This document shows, piece by piece, positions 23,815-30,650 of a stretch of DNA of 36,739 nucleotides. Origin of the DNA: Oscillospiraceae bacterium (GTDB lineage Bacteria; Bacillota; Clostridia; Oscillospirales; Oscillospiraceae); NCBI GenBank assembly GCA_020025395.1, contig JAHHSE010000001.1, forward strand, positions 1 to 36,739, given 5' to 3'. Numbering within the stretch: position 1 is the first letter of the stretch; each line of letters starts with the position of its first letter. The position numbers and the translations under genes are program-made. Below the pieces are notes generated by a model that searched no databases, was not told the origin of the DNA, and saw only the letters and a list, made by a program, of their open reading frames with translations.

Positions 23815-24789
23815 TTAGAGAGGAAGGGCCACCACGGCGGAGACCAGCACCGGCACCGCCAGGGAAAGGACCACACCGGACACGAAGGAATAGACGGTGA
23901 TCCGCTCACTGGTGGAGCTTACCACCATGGGGAGCAGGGTATCCATAGCCGTGGCGCCGCAGGGGGCCACCGCCTCCACATAACCGATTCGTCTGGCGAT
24001 GACAGGAACCAAAAGAATGGAAAAAATCTCCCGCATGACATTGGAGAGGAAGGAGACGGCAGAGACGGACAGGGAGTATTTTTCCAGGAGGGTGGGGGCC
24101 AGGGAGTACCACCCCAGCCCTGCCGAGGCCGCCATGGAATCCTTGATCCCCATGGGGAGAAAGAGTCCGGCCAGAACGGCTCCGGCAAAGGTTCCCGCCA
24201 CCACGGCGACGGGGATGAGCAAAACCCCAAAGCCGGCCTGCCGGATGGAGTCCCAGACCCCGCCCTGCTTGCCCATATCCACCCCCACCAGGAAGAGGAG
24301 GAGGTAGAGGCCAAAGTCGATGATCGTCCCGCAGGCCTCACTTGCCTGAGGCGGGAGGAGAAAGCGCCCGGCCGCCATTCCCAAAACCACCGCCCCCACA
24401 ATGAAGAAGGTGCTGGAATGATCCACCTTTTGGGCGGGTCCCCTCTTCTCCTCTCCTTCCTCCCGGTCTTCGTGATGTCTGCCCCAGCGGTCCAGCTTCA
24501 GCAGGTATTTCCGCACCAGCAGAACACAAAGCAGGGAGCCCGCCATTGCCATGACGGTGAGAAACAGGGCGGAGAGACCAATGCTCCCCAGAGAGGTGAC
24601 TACCTCTTCATTGGCGCCCAGCTTCACCCCCAAAGCGGCAATCAGAAGCATCAGGGCCAGAAATTGGAATTTTCCCAGCCAGGGCAGCTCTCTTTTCTGA
24701 CAGAAGGGGCGGGAGCCTAACAAGACTCCCACCGCAACCAATGCCACATAGATGGCAAGATTCATAAGGGTGCCCATGGTCGCACTCAT
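23815..24789 (-). CDS. lysO: LysO-family lysine exporter
   Basis: A 324-residue integral membrane protein with about eight to nine hydrophobic segments. The N-terminal half (NLAIYVALVAVGVLLGSRPF, FLALMLLIAALGVKLG) is the DUF340 repeat, and the C-terminal half has FGLYLLLFLVGVDMGKQ, then the LysO signature MAASAGLGWYSLAPTLLEKY and APCGATAMDTLLPMV. E. coli LysO (YbjE) exports lysine and toxic analogues. A charged loop (HEDREEGEEKRG) separates the halves. The ATG at 24789 has GGAGGAGG upstream. It lies 61 bases after thrS on the same strand, so readthrough from thrS past a weak hairpin is possible. Confidence 0.88.
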   Translation of the reverse strand: MSATMGTLMNLAIYVALVAVGVLLGSRPFCQKRELPWLGKFQFLALMLLIAALGVKLGANEEVVTSLGSIGLSALFLTVMAMAGSLLCVLLVRKYLLKLDRWGRHHEDREEGEEKRGPAQKVDHSSTFFIVGAVVLGMAAGRFLLPPQASEACGTIIDFGLYLLLFLVGVDMGKQGGVWDSIRQAGFGVLLIPVAVVAGTFAGAVLAGLFLPMGIKDSMAASAGLGWYSLAPTLLEKYSLSVSAVSFLSNVMREIFSILLVPVIARRIGYVEAVAPCGATAMDTLLPMVVSSTSERITVYSFVSGVVLSLAVPVLVSAVVALPL

Positions 24790-24821
24790 GGAAACCTCCT
24801 CCATTCCTATGATAATTGACG

Positions 24822-24850
24822 GCCCCCCGGTTTCAGGGGGGGCCGTTCCC
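24822..24850 (-). terminator. hairpin after thrS
   Basis: On the minus strand ACGGCCCCCC and GGGGGGCCGT form a GC-rich stem with loop CTGAAACC, followed only by CAATTATC. The T-tract is poor, so termination may be partial and lysO may be partly co-transcribed with thrS. Confidence 0.55.
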
Positions 24851-26644
24851 TCACTGCCTGGCCTTTCCGTCCACAACCTTTCGGAGCAGAGCGGTGAAGT
24901 CCTCCTTGGACATGGCGCCCAGATCTCCCTCCGCCCGATGGCGGACCGAGACCGTCCCGGCCTCCACATCCCGGTCTCCCACCACCAGCATATAGGGGAC
25001 CTTTTCCAGCTGAGCCTCCCGGATCTTCTTTCCGATCTTCTCGTTCCGGTCGTCCACCTCCACCCGGAAGCCCTGGGCAAAGAGGGTGTTTTTCAGCTCA
25101 TAGGCATAGTCGTCCGCCCGGTCGGTCACCGTCATGATGCGCACCTGTTCCGGCGCCATCCAGGTGGGCAGGGCGCCGGCGTACTCCTCCAGGAGGTAAG
25201 CCAGGGTCCGCTCGTAGCAGCCCAGGGAGGTGCGGTGGATGATGTAGGGGGTCTTCTTCTGACCGTCCGCATCCACATACTCCATCCCAAACTGCCTGGC
25301 CAGGAGCATATCGATCTGGATGGTGACCAGGGTATCCTCCTTACCGAACACATTCTTATATTGAATGTCCAGCTTGGGACCATAGAAGGCGGCCTCATCA
25401 ATGCCGACTTCATATGCTACATCCAGATCGTCCAGGATTTTGGCCATGGTGTTTTGGGCCAGCTCCCACTGCTCCGGGGTGCCCTCATACTTGTTGTTGG
25501 GGTTTGCGGGGTCCCACTGGGAGAAGCGGAAGCTGCACTTGTCCAGCAGGCCCACCGTGTCCAGGCAGTATTTCGCAAGATCCAGACAGCCCTTAAACTC
25601 CTCCTCCAGCTGCTCCGGACGGAGGATGAGGTGGCCTTCCGAAATGGTGAACTGACGGACCCGGATGAGTCCGTGCATCTCCCCGGAATCCTCGTTCCGG
25701 AAGAGGGTGGAGGTCTCTCCCAGACGCATGGGGAGGTCCCGATAGGACCGGGCGCGGTTCAGAAAGACCTGATACTGGAAGGGACAGGTCATGGGACGGA
25801 GGGCAAAGCACTCCTTGGTCTCATCCTGAGGCTCACCCAGCACGAACATCCCGTCCAGATAGTGGTCCCAGTGGCCGGAGATCTTGTAAAGCTCCCGTTT
25901 CGCCATATAGGGGGTCTTGGTGAGGAGGTAGCCCCGCTCCCGCTCCACATCCTCCACCCAGCGCTGGAGGGTCTGGATCACTCTTGCCCCCTTGGGCAGG
26001 ATGATGGGCAGGCCCTGACCAATCACATCCACGGTGGTGAAGTATTCCAGCTCACGGCCCAGCTTGTTGTGATCCCGCTTGAGGGCCTCGGCCTGTCTCT
26101 CCAGATACTCGTCCAGCTCATCCTTTTTGGGGAAGGCGATGCCGTAAATCCGCTGGAGCATCTTTCGGTTGGAGTCCCCCCGCCAATAGGCCCCGGTGGC
26201 GGAGGTGAGCTTGATGGCGTTTCCCTTCACCCGTCCGGTGGAATCCAGATGGGGACCGGCACACAGGTCGGTGAAGTCCCCCTGCCTGTAGAAGGAGATC
26301 ACGGCATCCTCCGGCAGGTCCCGGATCAGCTCCACCTTATAAGGCTCCTCCTTCTCCTCCATCAGCTTGAGGGCCTCGGCCCGGGGCAGCTCGAACCGTT
26401 CCAGCTTCAGCTTTTCCTTGCAGATCTTCCGCATCTCCGCCTCCAGCTCTCCCAGGTCGTCCGGGGTAAAGGGGACGGGGGTGTCAAAATCATAGTAAAA
26501 GCCAGTTTCAATGGCGGGGCCGATGGCCAGCTTCACCTCGGGATGAAGCCGCTTCATCGCCTGGGCCAGAATGTGGGAGACCGTATGCCAGTAAGTTTTA
26601 CGGTATTGTTCATTTTCAAAGGTGTATCCATTTTCTTCGCTCAT
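24851..26644 (-). CDS. thrS: threonine-tRNA ligase
   Basis: A 597-residue class II synthetase that charges tRNA-Thr. The editing domain is present (HTVSHILAQAMKRLHP near residue 20; CAGPH near 135). The catalytic core has the zinc cysteine in LRPMTCPFQ, motif 2 around LPMRLGETSTLFRNEDSGE, and motif 3 in PYIIHRTSLGCYERTLAYLLEEY. An anticodon-binding domain ends the protein. The N-terminal TGS domain of E. coli ThrRS is absent: the protein starts directly with the editing domain, as in some Clostridia. The ATG at 26644 has GAGGAGG 9 bases upstream; the earlier ATG at 26665 lacks a site. Controlled by the upstream T-box. Confidence 0.97.
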   Translation of the reverse strand: MSEENGYTFENEQYRKTYWHTVSHILAQAMKRLHPEVKLAIGPAIETGFYYDFDTPVPFTPDDLGELEAEMRKICKEKLKLERFELPRAEALKLMEEKEEPYKVELIRDLPEDAVISFYRQGDFTDLCAGPHLDSTGRVKGNAIKLTSATGAYWRGDSNRKMLQRIYGIAFPKKDELDEYLERQAEALKRDHNKLGRELEYFTTVDVIGQGLPIILPKGARVIQTLQRWVEDVERERGYLLTKTPYMAKRELYKISGHWDHYLDGMFVLGEPQDETKECFALRPMTCPFQYQVFLNRARSYRDLPMRLGETSTLFRNEDSGEMHGLIRVRQFTISEGHLILRPEQLEEEFKGCLDLAKYCLDTVGLLDKCSFRFSQWDPANPNNKYEGTPEQWELAQNTMAKILDDLDVAYEVGIDEAAFYGPKLDIQYKNVFGKEDTLVTIQIDMLLARQFGMEYVDADGQKKTPYIIHRTSLGCYERTLAYLLEEYAGALPTWMAPEQVRIMTVTDRADDYAYELKNTLFAQGFRVEVDDRNEKIGKKIREAQLEKVPYMLVVGDRDVEAGTVSVRHRAEGDLGAMSKEDFTALLRKVVDGKARQ

Positions 26645-26676
26645 ACAGAAGTCCTCCTCTTTCATAAGGGATCATC

Positions 26677-26912
26677 AAAAAAGACCTCACCCCTGACCAT
26701 TCAGGGGTGAAGTCTTCCTGCTCCACGGTTCCACCCTGCTTGCGGCCCGATCGGCCGCCGCTCGATGCCTCTGTAACGGGAGGGCCCGGTCCCGGTTCGC
26801 CGGGACGGCTCCGGAGCGGTATCTGTTCCGCCTGCTTCGCAGGGACCTTTCAGCCGTTGGTCCCCTCTCTGTGCGGCACTGCGGACAAAAACTCCTTCTC
26901 AGCCTTTGACCC
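26677..26912 (-). promoter_or_regulatory. T-box riboswitch (threonine specifier) before thrS
   Basis: Read on the minus strand, the leader has a stem I with terminal arms GGGGACC/GGTCCC closing a GCTGAAA-containing loop. The specifier region GATACCGCTCC offers codon ACC (26820-26818, threonine). The T-box sequence is AGGGTGGAACCGTGG (26737-26723). The terminator GACTTCACCCCTGA/TCAGGGGTGAGGTC ends in six T (26714-26677). Uncharged tRNA-Thr with a GGU anticodon would pair with ACC and the T-box, blocking the terminator so that thrS is expressed. Confidence 0.93.
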
Positions 26913-26916
26913 CACC

Positions 26917-26945
26917 ACTATATCACCAGAAGAAAGGGTTGTCAA
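26917..26945 (-). promoter_or_regulatory. sigma-A promoter of the thrS T-box transcript
   Basis: TTGACA (26945-26940), a 17-base spacer and TATAGT (26922-26917) put the start of transcription near 26910, right before stem I of the T-box. Confidence 0.85.
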
Positions 26946-27030
26946 CAGGAAATCCTCCTCTTTTTCTCCGGCTTCCCACCTCCCTCCATCAAGTACAAAT
27001 TGTAATAAAAGGCTGAATAATCTCTATTCG

Positions 27031-28722
27031 TTATCTTCTTTTCCCCTTCGGACCCCGTTTGGGCGGGCGGTAACGGCCTTTTTTTCGATTGCGCTCGATC
27101 ACCTTTCGGGCGCTGTTTTTTCCTCTTCCCTGGGAGCGGGGGGCTCTCTCCCGGAGGGGGACGATGTTCCCCTCCTCATCCAGCAGGGCCAGGTCCACCT
27201 GTCCCAGGCCTCCATGGGCGGCGGCGCAGAGAACGGGAAGGGTCATGCCGAAGGCGTACCGTGCTTTGGTGCGCTCCCCGATGAGGGCCATGTGGTCCTC
27301 GTCAAATAAATAGAAATCCTCCGGGAGGGCCCGCACCGGAAGAAGGCCGTCCACCCCGTTGGGCAGGGTGAGAAAGAGGCCAAAGGAGGTTACCCCTGTG
27401 ACCAACCCCAAAAAGGCCTCTCCCACATGATCCTCCATATACTCCGCCAGATAGAGCTTTTCAATCTCCCGCTCGGCGGTCATGGCGGCCGCCTCCCGCT
27501 GGGAGCCTTGGATGGCAGCGGTCTTGCAGGCGTTGGCCAGCCTCCGAAGGGCGGTCTCCCCCGTCTTTCCGGTCAGCTCGGCGGTGAGGACCCGGTTGAC
27601 CATCAGATCGGGATAGCGGCGAATGGGGGAGGTAAAGTGGCAGTAATCCTCTGCCGCCAGCCCAAAATGTCCCAGATTTTCGGGGGAGTAGACGGCCTTC
27701 ATCATGGTGCGGAGGACCAGCATATTCACCTGAATCTCCTCCGGGGTCCCCTTGCTTTTTCTCAGCAGGGATTGAAAACTCTTTTGTCCGCTACCCTTTA
27801 CCTCATATCCAAGGGGGGCCAGCATCTGTCTGAGGGCCTTGCACTTTTCCTCACTGGGGGCCTCATGGACCCGATAGACGGCGGGCAGTCCCCGCCGGGC
27901 CAGATGACCCGCCACCGTCTCATTGGCCAGGAGCATCATGGATTCAATGATCTGTTCCGACACTCCCGTCTCCCTGCGGCAGACCTCCACAGGCCTTCCC
28001 TCCGGATCACAGAGGATCTGCCGCTCCCCGGTCTCCAGATCCAGGGCCCCCCGGCGGCGGCGCTTTGCGGTGAGGACCTCGTTTAACTTTTCCAGATCCT
28101 TCAATGCGGGCAGAATCCGGGCATACCGCTCCTCCAGCCCGGTGCCCGCCTCCCCGGAGAGCAGGAGGTTGCACACCCGATAGGTCATCCGCTCGCAGCT
28201 TCGGATCACCGACCGGGAAAGACGGTACTCCCTCACCTCCCCTCTCTGATCCACCGTCATAAAGCAGGAGAGGGTCAGCCGGTCCACCCCCGGATTCAGG
28301 GAGCAGATTCCATTGGATAGAGAGACGGGGAGCATGGGGGCCACCTGATCTGCATAGTAGACCGAGGTCCCCCGCTCAAAGGCCTCCCGGTCCAAAAGGG
28401 AGCCAAGCCTGACATAGTGGCCCACATCGGCAATGTGGACCCCCAGGCACACGGCACCGTCCTCCCGCCGGGTGAGGGAAACCCCGTCATCAAAGTCCTT
28501 GGAGTGATCCCCGTCTATGGTAAAAATGGTTTCCTCCCGAAGGTCCTCCCGGTCTTTCAGGTCCTTTTCCGTGACCTGGCCGGGCATTCGGGCGGCGGCG
28601 GCCTCCACCTCCCTGGGGAAACGGGGGTCAATGTGTTTGTCCTCTAAAATCGCCTTGACGGCGCTTTCACGGGTGGGGAGAAGGGGCGCCTTTTTCCCTG
28701 CCTGTTCCTTTTTTCTTTTCAT
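27031..28722 (-). CDS. rnr: ribonuclease R (RNB family), N-terminally short
   Basis: A 563-residue 3'-5' exoribonuclease that degrades structured RNA. The RNB catalytic site is complete: FTIDGDHSKDFDDGVSL with Asp 70, 76, 78 and 79, then HIADVGHYV, and YCHFTSPIRRYPDLMVNR near residue 370. An S1 domain follows (VGEAFLGLVTGVTSFGLFL, about 445-520), then a very basic tail rich in Arg/Lys. The usual N-terminal HTH and two cold-shock domains are missing: only about 60 residues precede the RNB domain, and the secG terminator blocks any upstream extension. GAGG lies before the ATG. The gene order secG-rnr is the common one. Confidence 0.92.
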   Translation of the reverse strand: MKRKKEQAGKKAPLLPTRESAVKAILEDKHIDPRFPREVEAAAARMPGQVTEKDLKDREDLREETIFTIDGDHSKDFDDGVSLTRREDGAVCLGVHIADVGHYVRLGSLLDREAFERGTSVYYADQVAPMLPVSLSNGICSLNPGVDRLTLSCFMTVDQRGEVREYRLSRSVIRSCERMTYRVCNLLLSGEAGTGLEERYARILPALKDLEKLNEVLTAKRRRRGALDLETGERQILCDPEGRPVEVCRRETGVSEQIIESMMLLANETVAGHLARRGLPAVYRVHEAPSEEKCKALRQMLAPLGYEVKGSGQKSFQSLLRKSKGTPEEIQVNMLVLRTMMKAVYSPENLGHFGLAAEDYCHFTSPIRRYPDLMVNRVLTAELTGKTGETALRRLANACKTAAIQGSQREAAAMTAEREIEKLYLAEYMEDHVGEAFLGLVTGVTSFGLFLTLPNGVDGLLPVRALPEDFYLFDEDHMALIGERTKARYAFGMTLPVLCAAAHGGLGQVDLALLDEEGNIVPLRERAPRSQGRGKNSARKVIERNRKKGRYRPPKRGPKGKRR

Positions 28723-28763
28723 ATTAATACCTCAAAGCGGAGTTTCTTTTGGGAAAATCAAAC

Positions 28764-28796
28764 AAAAAACGCCCTTCCAAACGGAACGGCGTTTTT
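28764..28796 (-). terminator. terminator after secG
   Basis: On the minus strand AAAACGCCGTTCC, loop GTTT, GGAAGGGCGTTTT with one G-G mismatch, followed by a run of T. It separates secG from rnr, so rnr is probably expressed by readthrough or from its own promoter. Confidence 0.82.
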
Positions 28797-28802
28797 GCGC
28801 TC

Positions 28803-29030
28803 TTAAATCAAAGACAGGGCCAGGACCAGCAGGATAAACAGAATGGCCACATATTTGGTCCAGCGGGCCAGCTTGGCATCCCAGCTCTTGGCCTTATTCT
28901 TGGCCAAAAAGGTATCCATACCACCGGCGATGGCACCGGACAGGCCGGCACTCTTACCGGACTGAAGCATGACAACGGCGATGAGGACGAGGGAAACCAC
29001 GACCACCAGGATGGTGAGAGCGAGCTGCAT
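28803..29030 (-). CDS. secG: preprotein translocase subunit SecG
   Basis: A 75-residue inner-membrane protein of the SecYEG channel. It has two hydrophobic helices (LALTILVVVVSLVLIAVVML, residues about 3-21, and YVAILFILLVLALSLI at the C-terminus) joined by the family loop LQSGKSAGLSGAIAGG and a Lys-rich stretch. The ATG at 29030 has AAGGAAG upstream. Driven by a good promoter at 29104-29132 and followed by a terminator. Confidence 0.95.
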   Translation of the reverse strand: MQLALTILVVVVSLVLIAVVMLQSGKSAGLSGAIAGGMDTFLAKNKAKSWDAKLARWTKYVAILFILLVLALSLI

Positions 29031-29103
29031 TGTGCATCTTCCTTTCCGCACCCACAGGGCGAATCTAAACGATCTCAGGGCATATCCGCCCAGCGTGGTT
29101 TCC

Positions 29104-29132
29104 ACTATATCACAGAACGGCCCAAAATGCAA
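29104..29132 (-). promoter_or_regulatory. secG promoter
   Basis: TTGCAT (29132-29127), 17 bases, TATAGT (29109-29104), about 75 bases before the secG start codon. The -10 and its surroundings (GTGATATAGTGG) are identical to those of the thrS promoter. Confidence 0.82.
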
Positions 29133-29230
29133 GTCCCACTTTTTCCCGTAAAATTTCCAGAAACCCCCATGGTTATTCAGGGGAAAAAGACACATTCTGA
29201 ACATGACATTTGAAGGAAAGGGTTTTTGCT

Positions 29231-30361
29231 GTGAAACGAATTTTTTGCGCCCTGCTGGCGCTGACACTTGGGGTCCTTCCCGCCCGGGCCATTTCCGGCG
29301 AGCCCTCGGTGGAGGCCCCCGCCGCCATTTTGATGGAGAAGGAGACCGGGACCATCCTCTACGAGCAAGGTGCCCACGACCGCTATGAGCCGGCCAGCGT
29401 CACCAAGATCATGACCATGCTCCTTGTGATGGAGGCCGTGGATTCCGGTCGGATTTCCATGGAGGACCGGGTTCAGGCCTCCGCCTACGCCTGCTCCATG
29501 GGGGGCAGTCAGATCTATTTAAAGGAAGGGGAGCAGATGACGGTCCGGGAGCTCCTCAAATCCGTTGCGGTGGCCTCTGCCAATGATGCCGCCGTGGCTC
29601 TGGCGGAGCATCTGGCGGGCAGCGAGTCCTCCTTTGTGGCATGGATGAATGAGCGGGCCGCCCAGCTGGGGATGAAGAATACCACCTTCTGCAACTGCAC
29701 CGGACTTCCCGACCCCGACCATCAGACCACCGCCTATGACATCGCCCTGATGAGCCGGGAGCTGATCCGTCATGAGGAGATCCGCGGCTTCACCACCATT
29801 TGGATGGATTCCGTCCGAGAAGGGCAGTTTCAGCTCTCCAACACCAACAAGCTCATCCGTTTTTACGATGGGGCCACCGGTCTGAAAACCGGGTTCACCG
29901 CCTCCGCCCTCTTCTGTCTCTCCGCCACGGCGGAACGGGACGGAATGGAGCTGATCGCGGTGGTCCTCCACGCCCCCACCTCCGAAAAGCGGTTTGAGTC
30001 CGCCAAATCTCTCCTCACCTTCGGATTTTCCAACTATGCCCTGGTGGAGGCCCGGCCCGACCAGGCTCTCCCCCCCGTTGATGTCTCCCTGGGGGTCTCC
30101 CCCGTGGTCCAGCCTGTTCTCAGGGAGCCGGGCAAAATCCTGGCAGACAAGGGAGAGCTCAATAAGATCACAACCTCTGTCCAGCTCACGGACCGGGTGG
30201 AGGCCCCGGTAGAGCAGGGGCAGAAGCTGGGGACCATGACCATCTATCTGGATGGCGTGGAGCAGAAGAGCATCCCCATTGTGGCAGATGCGGGGGTGGA
30301 TCGGCTCACCACAGGAGACGTGTTCACCCGCTTCCTCCGCCGGCTCTTCATGGCGGATTGA
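29231..30361 (+). CDS. dacF: D-alanyl-D-alanine carboxypeptidase (DacF/PBP5-like)
   Basis: A 376-residue exported serine peptidase that trims the last D-Ala from peptidoglycan stem peptides. It starts at GTG 29231 with GAAGGAAAGGG 9 bases upstream; the TTG at 29210 is less likely. An N-terminal signal peptide (KRIFCALLALTLGVLPARA) is followed by the penicillin-binding fold with SxxK at S56-V-T-K59, SxN at S116-A-N118 and KTG at 219-221. The C-terminal PBP5 domain (about residues 275-370) is present and the end is short and basic. DacF-type enzymes shape the spore cortex or vegetative wall; which applies is not shown here. Ends before a large hairpin. Confidence 0.92.
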   Translation: MKRIFCALLALTLGVLPARAISGEPSVEAPAAILMEKETGTILYEQGAHDRYEPASVTKIMTMLLVMEAVDSGRISMEDRVQASAYACSMGGSQIYLKEGEQMTVRELLKSVAVASANDAAVALAEHLAGSESSFVAWMNERAAQLGMKNTTFCNCTGLPDPDHQTTAYDIALMSRELIRHEEIRGFTTIWMDSVREGQFQLSNTNKLIRFYDGATGLKTGFTASALFCLSATAERDGMELIAVVLHAPTSEKRFESAKSLLTFGFSNYALVEARPDQALPPVDVSLGVSPVVQPVLREPGKILADKGELNKITTSVQLTDRVEAPVEQGQKLGTMTIYLDGVEQKSIPIVADAGVDRLTTGDVFTRFLRRLFMAD

Positions 30362-30365
30362 TGCC

Positions 30366-30408
30366 GGGGGGAGACAGGATCGGCCCTTTTCCGAATCTGT
30401 CTCCCCCT
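30366..30408 (+). terminator. terminator-like hairpin after dacF
   Basis: GGGGGAGACAG(GAT)CGG pairs with CCG(AAT)CTGTCTCCCCC across a CCCTTTT loop, directly after the dacF stop. The T-tail is poor. Confidence 0.6.
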
Positions 30409-30426
30409 CCCGTCGAAAAAAGACGC

Positions 30427-30454
30427 TTGCACCCGTAAAAAAGCAGGGTATAAT
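30427..30454 (+). promoter_or_regulatory. upstream promoter P1 of the glycogen operon
   Basis: TTGCAC (30427-30432), 16 bases, TATAAT (30449-30454). It would give a leader of about 190 bases before glgB. Confidence 0.68.
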
Positions 30455-30520
30455 GTCAATAGAACCATGGGAGGGCTTTCTTTCCCCTCTCATTCTTTTC
30501 AAAAAAGCCCGTTCTTCTTC

Positions 30521-30557
30521 TTGACCTTCCCCGTTCCATGTTGTATAATTTATACAA
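30521..30557 (+). promoter_or_regulatory. promoter P2 of the glycogen operon with overlapping palindrome
   Basis: TTGACC (30521-30526), 17 bases, TATAAT (30544-30549). The -10 lies inside the perfect palindrome TTGTATAA-T-TTATACAA (30541-30557), a good size for a dimeric repressor operator. A bound repressor would block the -10 directly, so glycogen synthesis is probably repressible. The factor is unknown. Confidence 0.75.
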
Positions 30558-30600
30558 ATAAATCACCTTCGTCATTCTTTATATGAGCATCTTTTACAAG

Positions 30601-30635
30601 GTTCGACAAATTCTTTTCATGAATTATGTCGAAAC
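30601..30635 (+). promoter_or_regulatory. leader hairpin before glgB
   Basis: GTTCGACAAATTC and GAATTATGTCGAAAC form an imperfect stem of about 13 pairs with loop TTTTCAT, ending 5 bases before the ribosome site AAAGGAGG of glgB. There is no T-run, so it is not a terminator; a role in mRNA stability, or a second operator, is possible. Confidence 0.5.
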
Positions 30636-30650
30636 CGCAAAGGAGGACCT

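Noticed and set aside
24752..26710. 652-codon plus-strand open frame opposite thrS
   Set aside because: It is the antisense of a clear ThrRS gene. High GC leaves the opposite frame open; it has no ribosome site and the protein text is unlike any family.
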